Below the pieces are notes generated by a model. That model searched no databases. It was not told the DNA's origin and was given only the letters and a program-made list of their open reading frames with translations. A stretch of DNA of 64,000 bases from NCBI GenBank assembly GCA_040902745.1, contig JBBDWR010000013.1:186001-250000 (forward strand), given 5' to 3'. Each line of letters opens with the position of its first letter. The first letter of the stretch is position 1. The translations under genes were made by a program, and so were the position numbers. Positions 16,358 through 24,808 of this stretch are shown one piece after another. This stretch comes from JBBDWR01 sp040902745. GTDB lineage: Bacteria > Actinomycetota > UBA4738 > HRBIN12.

Positions 16358-17830
16358 TCAACGCGTGAGATCGAGTGCTTCCTTGAACCCGGCGTGTACT
16401 CGATAAGTGTCGGCCGCTGGGTTGAACCGTGCACGAGGATCGAGGTAGCGCCACACATACTCGGATCCTCCCCCGCGCCCCCCTGGTTTTAGATAGCCAA
16501 CTACAGAGAATTCAAAGAGAGACGCCAGTCCCGTGCTTGCATCAATTTCGTTCACGGTGTTGCGCTTGTTCCAGGAGACCCGAAACTCTTGAGCCGAGAA
16601 CTGAACGGAACCGAGTTCCTTTAGGACCTCCAAGTACTCCTTGTAATTGGGAACATGCTTGGCGATCTCATCGTCGAGCTCGCTCAACAGGTAGTCGGAA
16701 TAGTCATCTCGGGCAGCGTGAACCGAGGCGTTATCAATGGGTGTCCCCGCTGGCAGCGATTGCTCCTTGTAGGAAGCGAGAACCTCGTTGCAGAACTTGA
16801 TCATGTCCCGTGGTCTGAGGAACGTGCGATCGCATATGTGCCTGTACTTTGACTGGCGGCTCGGCATCTCCCTATCTTCATCAAAGACTGAGTCCCAGCC
16901 GACTGGCTCGCCTTGCGGCCCGCCGAGAACTTGTGCAAAGCGACTCTCCATCAACTGCTTGAGCGTAAGCTGTCCTCCAGAGACGCTCCACCGAACATCG
17001 GTCGCGAGGTTCTCGGTAATCTTGTTCTTATCCTCAAACTGCAGATCCTCATAGATGTCATCCCGCAAGAACACAACAACGTTCAGTTGCCGACCCCCCT
17101 CCTGTCCCGCGAGGTAGAGATCTCGCGCAGCAAGGATCAGGCCGATCAAGCGTTGAGCGTACTCAGGCTGGGTAGTCGTGAAACCCAGGTCAAGCTGATC
17201 GAAGCATACGAAGTATTTGTTCTCTGGATTCAGACACCACATCACGTGTTTCTCGACAGCCCGGTTCACATCCTGGACGTGGATCGGGAGGTCGCGCACG
17301 CGAACTCGTTCGCCCGCGACCTCCAGATAGGGAAGGCGCAACGCCCCTTTGAAACGAAGCTCCTTCTCGGGGCTGAACAACTGCCTTAGATCGGGATCGC
17401 GGGAACCGTATGAATCGACCACAAAGTCCTCGAGAGCCGCAAGGGAGTCGAGCATTTGAGGATCCCAGGGCTGACTCTGGTCCACGTTGAGCAGCAGCTT
17501 CGCGAGCCCGATGAGAATTAGATACTTCCAGCTGTGAACGTACCGACGCTCCTCTGGGACTCCAGTTTCCGCCTGCAGATCGTGATGTGCCCATGGGTAG
17601 TCATCGAAGGAATGCCCATAGGCGAGCAGAGAAGGATCTCGCTCTTGAATCAGCTTCTTGAAGATCGCGGTCTTACCTGACCCTTTTCGGCCGAGGATCA
17701 GCAGCCTTTGAAGGCCAACAGCTTCCAGGTACGCCTTGTGATCCTGGAAGCACTCGCGCAAGAGCTGATCGGCGTCGGCGTCAATCGCACCGAAGTTCTC
17801 AACCGCGTTCAAGTCAAGGTTGATTGCCAT
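16358..17830 (-). CDS. P-loop ATPase of the Sll1717 type, possible defence protein
   Basis: 490 residues from ATG 17830. Walker A is LLILGRKGSGKTAIFK (about 44-58), Walker B-like YFVCFDQLDLGF near 210 and a sensor region VVVFLRDDIYEDL. The C-terminal third carries a winged-helix-like part (VQFSAQEFRVSWNKRNTVNEI). Proteins of this group are found in defence-rich and mobile regions, but no mechanism is established for this one. It is convergent with the polymerase remnant and appears full length. Confidence 0.7.
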   Translation of the reverse strand: MAINLDLNAVENFGAIDADADQLLRECFQDHKAYLEAVGLQRLLILGRKGSGKTAIFKKLIQERDPSLLAYGHSFDDYPWAHHDLQAETGVPEERRYVHSWKYLILIGLAKLLLNVDQSQPWDPQMLDSLAALEDFVVDSYGSRDPDLRQLFSPEKELRFKGALRLPYLEVAGERVRVRDLPIHVQDVNRAVEKHVMWCLNPENKYFVCFDQLDLGFTTTQPEYAQRLIGLILAARDLYLAGQEGGRQLNVVVFLRDDIYEDLQFEDKNKITENLATDVRWSVSGGQLTLKQLMESRFAQVLGGPQGEPVGWDSVFDEDREMPSRQSKYRHICDRTFLRPRDMIKFCNEVLASYKEQSLPAGTPIDNASVHAARDDYSDYLLSELDDEIAKHVPNYKEYLEVLKELGSVQFSAQEFRVSWNKRNTVNEIDASTGLASLFEFSVVGYLKPGGRGGGSEYVWRYLDPRARFNPAADTYRVHAGFKEALDLTR

Positions 17831-18110
17831 CGACTACGCCACCCTCCGAAGGAGCTTCAGTGATTCGCAATGGTCGAAGCCCCAGTATTTGCCCAAGAGA
17901 CCGAGTCCGAGCATTTGTGCACGAGGCAATCTGAACCAGGGGCTGTTCTCCCCCAGTTCGAGCTACGAGAGAGCACGAAGAAGGCAACGGGGGCGGGGCG
18001 AAATAGCTCCGTGTCCCTATCGCCATCGCGCTTCGTGCGCCGCGGATCGCTGCAACTCATGGTGAGCAAGGAATTGCGGACCACATTCGGTCCAGGTTGA
18101 CTCCGCAAGG

Positions 18111-18953
18111 TTACGAACGCGTGGCAAGATTTACTCCGATGCCAATCAGTATCTGAAGCACCACAGTTCCCGCTAGCCCCAAGACCCTCGTCGCTTGAGG
18201 AGCTTGGCCAGGCGCAAGAAGTTGGAACCCGGGCAAAAGCCATCGCGCCAGCAAGGTGAGTCCGGTGCCGAGAATGATTGCTCCAACACTCGAGAGGATG
18301 ACCCAAAGGAAAAAGTTGTCGGACAGCGCAGGCCCCAGTGCAAGAGCCGTGGCCCCTCCCCCTATCAAAGCCCAAAGCGGCCAAACCCAACCCCTGCGAA
18401 GCCACCCCCACTTCGGGGCTCCTCGGCCGATCTCCTCCTTCAGTGCCGCTAGAGTCGCCCTCACCCAATCGGGGTCGGTGCCAGCAACTTCCATCTGGAT
18501 TCCATCTGATCGCGACAGGTAGACGCCTGCGCCACCTCCACTCTCTCCGCGGGAGGATCGGACCCTGAAAGCAGGTGGCCCGTCGAAATACGCATGGCGG
18601 GGAAAAAAGTACGGGCCAGGGTATGACGAGTCCCAGCCGACTGAGAGGACCACTGTCTTGAGAACAACGGGGTCCGCCTCTTCCAACACGTCCCCTGGCG
18701 TCCCCTCCTGAACTAAAGAAAGATCCTTCTCGCGGGTCATCATGGTTACTTCGTATTGAGTCTGGAGCGCGGTCCGCCGCTTCTCAGAAGCTTCGTCGTC
18801 GGCGTCGATTTCTCCCGCCTGCTTCTCGGCTCCCTCCCTGTAGGGAGCGACGGCGTCGTCCAGAATGCGGGCGATACGCAGAATCCGATCCCCGCCTCCA
18901 ACCCACGCAGCCCACCTACACCGACTGTGCCCGCGGCGTCTCAAGCCCGCCAT
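18111..18953 (-). CDS. Membrane protein with two C-terminal helices, element 1
   Basis: 280 residues from ATG 18953, preceded by GGGAGG 9 nt upstream. The N-terminal half is soluble and charged (EGAEKQAGEIDADDEASEKRRT, then DLSLVQEGTPGD). Two membrane segments lie near the C-terminus (WPLWALIGGGATALALG and VILSSVGAIILGTGLTLLA), followed by VLGLAGTVVLQILIGIGVNLA as a third possible helix. Function unknown. It is the last gene before the right inverted repeat. Confidence 0.6.
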   Translation of the reverse strand: MAGLRRRGHSRCRWAAWVGGGDRILRIARILDDAVAPYREGAEKQAGEIDADDEASEKRRTALQTQYEVTMMTREKDLSLVQEGTPGDVLEEADPVVLKTVVLSVGWDSSYPGPYFFPRHAYFDGPPAFRVRSSRGESGGGAGVYLSRSDGIQMEVAGTDPDWVRATLAALKEEIGRGAPKWGWLRRGWVWPLWALIGGGATALALGPALSDNFFLWVILSSVGAIILGTGLTLLARWLLPGFQLLAPGQAPQATRVLGLAGTVVLQILIGIGVNLATRS

Positions 18954-19029
18954 CCAATTGCCTCCCGAGTCAACGTGAGCAGAGCCTAGCCGTTGAGGCG
19001 TAGCGAGGCGACCCCACACCCCTCGGACC

Positions 19030-19073
19030 CCGTCCGGGTTAGCGAACAGCCCGGCGCGCCGCCACCCCAGCCC
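19030..19073 (-). repeat. Right terminal inverted repeat of element 1
   Basis: Reverse complement of 7336-7379 with 43 of 44 bases matching, ending in CCACCCCAGCCC directly against the target duplication. Confidence 0.95.
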
Positions 19074-19087
19074 GTTTTGCACCTGAT
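19074..19087 (+). repeat. Right target-site duplication of element 1
   Basis: GTTTTGCACCTGAT, identical to 7322-7335. Confidence 0.93.
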
Positions 19088-19648
19088 CGAACGGATCGTG
19101 GGCCCACTGGGCGTCCGGGTCGACGAATCGTCGCCTTGGGCGGACGCGCGACTGCCGGACGGCAGCCGGGTACATGCGATCGTGCCGCCCCTTTCGCTCC
19201 GCGGTCCGTGCCTCACCGTGCGGAAATTCTCCGCGGTTCCCATCGAACCCGAGGAACTGGTGTCTCGTGGGTCGATGGGCCCGCGGATGCTCGCGTTCCT
19301 TGCGGCATGTGTCCGAGGACGCATGAATGTCGTGGTTTCCGGGGGCACGAGCTCGGGCAAGACGACCCTGCTCGGGGTGCTCTCCTCGTTCATCCCCGAC
19401 GATGAGCGGTTGATCACGATCGAGGATGCCGCGGAGCTGCGTCTCGTGCAGCCGCATGTGGTCTCCCTCGAGGCACGCTTGCCGAACGTCGAGGGCAGCG
19501 GCGAGGTCACGGTGCGCGAGCTCGTGCGCAACGCCCTAAGGATGCGGCCCGACCGGATCATCGTCGGCGAGGTTCGAGGTGGAGAAGCCCTCGACATGCT
19601 CCAGGCTATGAACACGGGGCACGAGGGGTCGTTGTCGACAGCGCATGC
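19088..19648 (+). pseudogene. cpaF: cpaF/tadA part 2 of 3 (ATPase core), interrupted by element 2
   Basis: Encodes ERIVGPLGVRVDESSPW through the nucleotide-binding core: Walker A GGTSSGKTT, the Asp box TIEDAAELRL, Walker B-like RPDRIIVGEVRGGEALDML and the start of the His box MNTGHEGSLSTAHA. Element 2 enters within the His codon region (CATGC 19644-19648), cutting off the last 113 residues. The exon shows no mutations that would disable it. Confidence 0.92.
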
Positions 19649-19670
19649 CAAGTTCCTGCCAGTGCATACC
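19621..19670. other. attL of element 2
   Basis: The 5-bp core CATGC at 19644-19648 is shared with attR at 30018-30022. To its right is the inner half-site of attP (19648-19670), the near mirror of 29993-30015. Confidence 0.8.
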
Positions 19671-19678
19671 TTGTGAGG

Positions 19679-20152
19679 CTAGTTCCCCTCGTCAAGCAAC
19701 TTGAGAGGCTCCCCGAGGCCCGTGTACGGGGACCGGATGGGGGTCGACGAGATGCGGTCACCCGTGGAGAGCAACACCCGAACCAAGAAGTCACCGTCCG
19801 GCAGGTCACCCTTCAGGTGCCAAATGGGGACATGTATCTCTTCTGCGTCGTGAGGGTGCACTGTGCGCGAGCCATCCAAGATGCCTACATCCGCGCCCGT
19901 GAAGTATGCCTCTCGCTGCGGGGGGCTGGCCGGGTTCTGAACCGCCACACCGGTGACCCGTACGGAGAAGGTGCCGCGGTTGTGGACCCTCGCCACGAAG
20001 AAAGTCTCCACTACCCCATCCATCGACTGTCGCTCGAACGTCTCAGCCTGCACAAGCACGTCAAGGCTGCGGGTCTTGACCCACTTGAAGACTTCCCAGC
20101 CGATTGCGACGGTACTTACAACGGCGGCGTAGATCGCAAGGACGAGAGCCAT
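19679..20152 (-). CDS. Membrane-anchored partner of the GHKL operon
   Basis: 157 residues from ATG 20152, 5 nt after the upstream stop. One N-terminal membrane helix (ALVLAIYAAVVSTVAIGWEVF) is followed by a beta-rich domain (FFVARVHNRGTFSVRVTGVAV, DGSRTVHPHDAEEIHVPI). Last gene of a four-gene leftward operon. A membrane-bound end member next to an ATPase is common in anti-phage systems, but the role here is inferred. Confidence 0.6.
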   Translation of the reverse strand: MALVLAIYAAVVSTVAIGWEVFKWVKTRSLDVLVQAETFERQSMDGVVETFFVARVHNRGTFSVRVTGVAVQNPASPPQREAYFTGADVGILDGSRTVHPHDAEEIHVPIWHLKGDLPDGDFLVRVLLSTGDRISSTPIRSPYTGLGEPLKLLDEGN

Positions 20153-20157
20153 GTCTA

Positions 20158-22338
20158 CTAGTGGAGAGCTGACTCGGGGACGAGGGCGCGGTGGCACCTG
20201 GCCAGGTATTTCTTCATGTACCTCATGTGTTCGGCATACATGGCCGCGGCGTCAAGCTCGTCAGCCCCTCCCGTCGGATACTTTCGCTCCATCACCATTC
20301 GCGTGGCTTCCCCAGCCAGGATCTCGGCGAAGATGGCCAGAGTCAACGGGTGGTCCTGATTCGGGAACTCTGGAGCACTGCCGAGGTAGCGTCTAAGACC
20401 TGGATGCCTTCCCATGATCTTGATGACTCGTTGGCCTTCGAGGTCGCCGACAACCGCTCGGCTGTTTCCCGCGTCCTCATCGACCAGCTTGATTGGGAGG
20501 TTGGGAGCTTCTTCATCTCGCGTGACGACAGCGTTGCTTGATGCAGACGTTGTCCCGAGCTCTGCTCGCAGGACTCCTCGAGACCCCAGGGTTCGCGCTT
20601 CAACCTCGAATGCCGCGACGTAGTACTCGACTTCGTCGTCCAGCTCCATCGACTTCATGCCGCCCAGGACGACGATTCCGGGCTCCGAGGACGTGACCCG
20701 GACGTCCTTTCCTTCAACAGAGACCAGCTCAGCTGGGGCCACGACTCGAACGTTCCTCTTCTTCGTCCAGGTCAAGCGGTAACTGTCCCGCTCGAATTCG
20801 AGGCTCTCTGGGGGAATGACCTCAACCTCAACTACTTCCGCCTCGGGACGCGTCTCGACTAGAGCCACCGCCGATTGGCCCTTGCAACTCACTGTGAGGA
20901 GCGTTTCTGAGTCTGCGACCAGGGGCCTAACGCGCACTTGGCCCGTGAGTAGGTCTGGCCTCCGCCGATGCGGTGCGAGCCTCACCGCCGATCCGTCCAC
21001 GAGCTCGACGACCCCTCCCGGCTCGACTTCCGCAGTTGCTTCAGTCACGCCGAGATCTACCCTCGCTTGAACCGTGACTGTCTTGTCCTCGCCCAGGTAA
21101 GTGACTATTTGTTCGGGCACTAGCTTGAGAGGGGGGACGTCCCCCCCGGTTTCAGGCGGAAGCCCTTCGTCGTCAATCTGTTTGAGGTCCTCATCGATGA
21201 GGCGTGCCAGGTCCCGCCCCAGGGCGTCCAGAGCACGTCGCAAGCTGGCTTTCTCGTGTACTCCCTCGCCCCTTGCTCTCTCTTCCTCTGCTGCGATGAG
21301 TTCCCCGAGCGGTTCTTCGATGGCGTTGGCAAGCTTCTTGTAGAACGGGTGGTTGTGCTCGAGACCGTCCCGGCTCCGGGTGATGATTGGCACGCTGTTC
21401 GCGGCGTCTTGGGACTCTCCAGCCAGGAACCTGCGGTCGTGGTCTACGGCGAGGTCGTCGATGTATCGACAGACCACCGCGCCCGAGAACCCACCGGCGT
21501 GGGGGCTAGTCTCGAACGAGAAGTACGTGTTCTCGTAGATCGCGCGTCGTCCCTTGATGAGCAACCCGCCGGGGCGGCCCGGATCGGAGGGGGGGTCGTC
21601 GAATCGCTCAGCGTTTCGATAGATGGTGACGACTGCCCGCGCTTCGGGGTAGCCCTCCACTACCTTCTCTTCCGAGAACACGACCGGAAGGTCGGGGTAC
21701 GAGTAGCGCAGGACCTCGTTCTTCCCGCTGTTGGCGTCAACGAGTGTGACCTCACGCAACGGGTCCGACAGAATGTCCCTCAACTGGAAGTGCGTCGACA
21801 GTTTCTCCTTCAGCCGCGCATGACGTGGGCACACGATGTTGTCTCTCACGTGCATCGTCACCACGGTGCCGTTTCCCCTAGGGATGCCGAGCTGCTTCCG
21901 GTCGTCCTTCGTCGCTGACCGCTCCAAGAGTCGGGTCTCGCCCGTCTCTTCCAAGATGATGCGGGCGTACTTGCCTTCGCAGATGCTTTCGAACTCGACT
22001 TGCCCAAAGGCCGGCAGGTCCTTCGCGCCGCGCCCGAGGTTGCCGCGAACGTCCTGTCCCTCCTCGAACCCTGAGGTACGCCCCCCGAGTCCTTCGATGG
22101 CTTCCTTCATGCGAGCCGCCGACATGCCTTTCGCGCGGTCTCGAGTTGTCACAGCCCAAGGCCCATGTCGGTGCTCAACCTCCACTCGGATCTTGCCGGT
22201 GTTCCCCCTTCCGTAGGCGTCATCCGAGTTCGTGATGGTCTCAATGAGGGCGCGGACAATGTCGCCCTTCATCGCTTGGCTGGCATCCTGGTGAAAGCCT
22301 CGGGGCCCGTACTGAACTCGCCCGATGATCTCCTTCAT
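20158..22338 (-). CDS. GHKL-type ATPase (MORC/Hsp90-like), putative defence ATPase
   Basis: 726 residues from ATG 22338 (GAGGAGG upstream; ATGA overlap with the previous stop). The N-terminal ATPase shows the N box IRALIETITNSDDA (Glu33, Asn37, Asp40 region), the G1 box DRAKGMS and a Gly-rich lid GNLGRGAKD (99-107). A transducer-like domain follows to about 330, then a charged helical segment (EEERARGEGVHEKASLRR) and beta-rich repeats with Ig-like spacing (about 390-630), and a helical C-terminus. MORC-like GHKL ATPases are known in prokaryotic restriction and conflict loci. No nuclease domain is visible. Confidence 0.8.
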   Translation of the reverse strand: MKEIIGRVQYGPRGFHQDASQAMKGDIVRALIETITNSDDAYGRGNTGKIRVEVEHRHGPWAVTTRDRAKGMSAARMKEAIEGLGGRTSGFEEGQDVRGNLGRGAKDLPAFGQVEFESICEGKYARIILEETGETRLLERSATKDDRKQLGIPRGNGTVVTMHVRDNIVCPRHARLKEKLSTHFQLRDILSDPLREVTLVDANSGKNEVLRYSYPDLPVVFSEEKVVEGYPEARAVVTIYRNAERFDDPPSDPGRPGGLLIKGRRAIYENTYFSFETSPHAGGFSGAVVCRYIDDLAVDHDRRFLAGESQDAANSVPIITRSRDGLEHNHPFYKKLANAIEEPLGELIAAEEERARGEGVHEKASLRRALDALGRDLARLIDEDLKQIDDEGLPPETGGDVPPLKLVPEQIVTYLGEDKTVTVQARVDLGVTEATAEVEPGGVVELVDGSAVRLAPHRRRPDLLTGQVRVRPLVADSETLLTVSCKGQSAVALVETRPEAEVVEVEVIPPESLEFERDSYRLTWTKKRNVRVVAPAELVSVEGKDVRVTSSEPGIVVLGGMKSMELDDEVEYYVAAFEVEARTLGSRGVLRAELGTTSASSNAVVTRDEEAPNLPIKLVDEDAGNSRAVVGDLEGQRVIKIMGRHPGLRRYLGSAPEFPNQDHPLTLAIFAEILAGEATRMVMERKYPTGGADELDAAAMYAEHMRYMKKYLARCHRALVPESALH

Positions 22339-22937
22339 GCCGTTTCCTCCTCGAACCACTGCGGATATGTGCTGGCGAGCGCATCGAGGAACTTGAGCAG
22401 CTGCTCCTTCTCCGCATCGTTCGCAGCCGCTCGGAGCACCTGCAGACGGTCACGCCAGATGCGGCGCTCGCTGTCTGGGGCGCACCTGAGTAGCTCTGCC
22501 ACTTCCCACTTGTGCACCGGGAGCGCACCATCATCAGTCCAACGTCGATAGGTGGTGCTGCGCTCGACGTCGGCAAGCAAGCGAACCCGCGGTCGCGTGC
22601 GTGGCTCTTGAACGGCCTTGCCTCTCTCCAACGTGGCAAGCATCCTCTGCTCGTTATCCCTCACCCATTCCTGGCCTTCGACGGTGAGCTGCCGCTTTAG
22701 GCCTCGTCCCGCCTTGACTAGGAGGCGGGGACGTCGCGCTTCAGCGTCGCGAAGGGCCTTCGCGCACTTCTTGTAGTCGGGCAGATCGTCTCGGGTACGC
22801 CAGGCGAAGCGCTTCGGGGCCAGCTCGAAGCAGACGATGAAGACGTTCTCTACGTCCACGAACTCCGTGGCCCCTCCAAGGCGCCCAAGCGACCAGACGA
22901 AGATTTCCCAGTTGGCGACTTCGTCAAGTGGGCTCAC
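22335..22937 (-). CDS. Unknown protein with winged-helix-like region in GHKL operon
   Basis: 200 residues from GTG 22937, which overlaps the stop of the upstream gene (GTGA); its own stop overlaps the next ATG. The first 90 residues (EIFVWSLGRLGGATEFVDVENVF...KRQLTVEGQEWV) have the spacing of a winged helix, and the C-terminal part is helical. No family was recognised. Tight coupling on both sides says it works with the HARE-HTH and GHKL proteins. Confidence 0.65.
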   Translation of the reverse strand: MSPLDEVANWEIFVWSLGRLGGATEFVDVENVFIVCFELAPKRFAWRTRDDLPDYKKCAKALRDAEARRPRLLVKAGRGLKRQLTVEGQEWVRDNEQRMLATLERGKAVQEPRTRPRVRLLADVERSTTYRRWTDDGALPVHKWEVAELLRCAPDSERRIWRDRLQVLRAAANDAEKEQLLKFLDALASTYPQWFEEETA

Positions 22938-23458
22938 GACTTCACCGCCCGCCGACGACGAACCTTCTTGCGTTGAGTCACAGGCACCGCCGGCAACCCC
23001 CACTCGGCCAGCGCGTATGTGCCCCTCCCTGTACGCGTGAATCGAGCTTCGTCTCGTCGAAGACGAACAATGATGTTCGCTTCGTCCCCACGTCCTGGCA
23101 AAGGAACACCCTGCTCGATGAGAGCCTCTCGCAGGACGCCGATGTGAGTTGGCTCGCCTCGTTCGGCGAGGATTGCTTCGACATGGTCTTCGACTGATGC
23201 CCCAGGCATGGGACGGCGCTGGGCGGGGACAGCGCGGCGCGAGGTCCCCGATGGAGCCGCCTGCTGGTGCCTGGAGCCGTCGGCGAGACCAACGAGTCTG
23301 CGGATCAGGTCCAGGCGCTCGCGAGCAGCGGTCATCTTCTGTTCCAGAGGCAGCATTTGCGCCTGGATGTCTTCAATCTCACGCTCGGTGGCTCGCGCCC
23401 AGGTCTCCAGGTCCTTTAGCGGAGCCCCACTCTCCCCTGTACCTACGTGTTCGCTCAT
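22934..23458 (-). CDS. HARE-HTH domain protein with coiled coil
   Basis: 174 residues from ATG 23458. Residues 12-55 form a coiled coil (LETWARATEREIEDIQAQM). Residues about 85-150 (EDHVEAILAERGEPTHIGVL and following) match the HARE-HTH winged helix found in restriction endonucleases, ASXL proteins and RNA polymerase delta, thought to sense DNA modification or melted DNA. The C-terminus is basic. It is first in the four-gene operon and could be its regulator or DNA sensor. Confidence 0.75.
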   Translation of the reverse strand: MSEHVGTGESGAPLKDLETWARATEREIEDIQAQMLPLEQKMTAARERLDLIRRLVGLADGSRHQQAAPSGTSRRAVPAQRRPMPGASVEDHVEAILAERGEPTHIGVLREALIEQGVPLPGRGDEANIIVRLRRDEARFTRTGRGTYALAEWGLPAVPVTQRKKVRRRRAVKS

Positions 23459-23465
23459 GGAACGT

Positions 23466-23495
23466 ACGGTACCGTAGCTACGGCGTAGCTGTCAA
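23466..23495 (-). promoter_or_regulatory. Promoter of the GHKL operon
   Basis: On the minus strand TTGACA (23495-23490) and TACCGT (23471-23466) are 18 nt apart, and the ATG at 23458 is 7 nt further, so the mRNA would be leaderless. The spacer and -10 overlap repeated CGTAGC/GCTACG motifs (23473-23490) that could be an operator. Confidence 0.55.
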
Positions 23496-23582
23496 CTTAT
23501 CTACGGGTTACGCCGTTTCGAACGGATAGAGGCCCCAGGTGTCCTTCAGGAGCCCGGGAGCATCACCGAACGTAGGAAGGAC

Positions 23583-24794
23583 ATGACAGGCGCCAGGGAC
23601 ATCTTCACGAGGCGGGGCATCAACCCCGAAGTGCGCGACGCTCGGCCGTACGTACGATTCGAGCGCGGGGACTACTCCGCGGCCATCGCCGCTGATCCAA
23701 CCGTCCGCGCCACCTACTTGCAGTGGCTCACAGGCAACAGCGATGGCGGCGGGTACGTGATGCTCAAGACACCCGTGCCCGGCGCGCCGCCCGTGAACAC
23801 GCAGTTCCGGCCCGACAACCCGGTGCGCAAGCGCGAGCGCGACGGCAGCATCACCGAGGCTAAGTACCTCCTGCAGCGAGCGCCCCGCGCGATGTACGCC
23901 CACACGCACCCGTTGAAGAGCGGGAACACCGCGCGTCACGTGGCGAACAAGCACGGAGGTAAGAACGTGGTGACCGAGCACCAGCACGAGTCGCCGCGCA
24001 AGGATCCGGATCAATCGCCCGAGAAGCGGTTGGACATGCACCCGCTGTCGGCGGCCCTGCTGCCGTCGGCCCGGCGCGTGTTCTTCGCGCTCGAAGGCGT
24101 GCTCAAGGCTGACGCCTTGCTGTCAGCCGGAGAGTGCGTGTTCGATGTGCCCTCTGTGACGCTGTGGCAAGCGCCCGAGTTGGAGGCGTTCGCGCGAACA
24201 CTGACCGTGCCCGTGTACGTCGTGCCCGATGCCGACTGGGCCGACAACCCGCAGGTGGCGCTACAGGCGTTCGAGTGTCGTGAACGGCTACGCGGGCACG
24301 GCGTGGATGCCCACGTCGCCGCCCCGCCCGGCCCCGACAAGGGTGTGGACGACTTCCTCGGAGGCGGTGGGCGGGTCGAGGACATGGCCGTGCTTGAGCG
24401 CGAGATGTCGCCCGGGTTTCATGCGTGGGCGCGCTCGCTGGACGTCCGCGCCGACCGCGCCAAGACGGACGTCGCCGTGATGGCGTGGCTCGCCCTGCAC
24501 GCTGATGATTCGGGCACTGCCTTGAAGTCGGCGCAGATCATCGCCCAGTACGTCGGGCGCGCCCATCAGGTCGTGCATCGGTCGGTGGCGCGGTTGCTGG
24601 ACGCGGGTGTCGTCACGTGGGACGGCGACTTGGTGTTCCACTTCGACCGATTCATCCGCGTCGAACGGCGGCGCAAGCCCTTCAACCTCGGACCCGGGTG
24701 GGCGCAGCTGCCACGTCTGGTGCTGCGCGACGACCTTCGCGCCGTTCAGCGAAAAGTGAGCATAGAGGGACGGTACGTGCACTCAACCCCGTGA
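23583..24794 (+). CDS. Toprim-domain replication protein (primase-like) of element 2
   Basis: 403 residues from ATG 23583 (GGAAGGAC upstream). Residues 165-260 form a Toprim fold: FFALEGVLKADALL with Glu171, VYVVPDADW with Asp216 and Asp218, and PGPDKGVDDFLGGGG. This arrangement is seen in DUF3854-type replication proteins of phages and satellites. The C-terminal part (SAQIIAQYVGRAHQVVHRSV) is a winged helix. It probably initiates element replication, with the repeats at 25551-25662 as a candidate origin. Confidence 0.7.
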   Translation: MTGARDIFTRRGINPEVRDARPYVRFERGDYSAAIAADPTVRATYLQWLTGNSDGGGYVMLKTPVPGAPPVNTQFRPDNPVRKRERDGSITEAKYLLQRAPRAMYAHTHPLKSGNTARHVANKHGGKNVVTEHQHESPRKDPDQSPEKRLDMHPLSAALLPSARRVFFALEGVLKADALLSAGECVFDVPSVTLWQAPELEAFARTLTVPVYVVPDADWADNPQVALQAFECRERLRGHGVDAHVAAPPGPDKGVDDFLGGGGRVEDMAVLEREMSPGFHAWARSLDVRADRAKTDVAVMAWLALHADDSGTALKSAQIIAQYVGRAHQVVHRSVARLLDAGVVTWDGDLVFHFDRFIRVERRRKPFNLGPGWAQLPRLVLRDDLRAVQRKVSIEGRYVHSTP

Positions 24795-24808
24795 GCGGAG
24801 GAACACAC

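Larger units (their letters stand above)
7336..19073. mobile_element. Element 1: casposon (Cas1 transposon) inserted in cpaF, 11.7 kb
   Basis: The element is bounded by 44-bp inverted repeats and a 14-bp target duplication. It encodes Cas1 (the casposase, 11663-13219) and three separated pieces of a family B DNA polymerase, the two hallmark casposon genes. Cargo comprises a methyltransferase, typA and mcrC fragments, a lipoprotein, a coupled three-gene operon, a Sll1717-like ATPase and a membrane protein. Removal restores cpaF exactly. Known casposons often insert at tRNA or EF-2 gene ends; this one is inside a conserved pilus ATPase gene. The polymerase is broken, so the copy is probably not autonomous. 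Confidence 0.88.
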
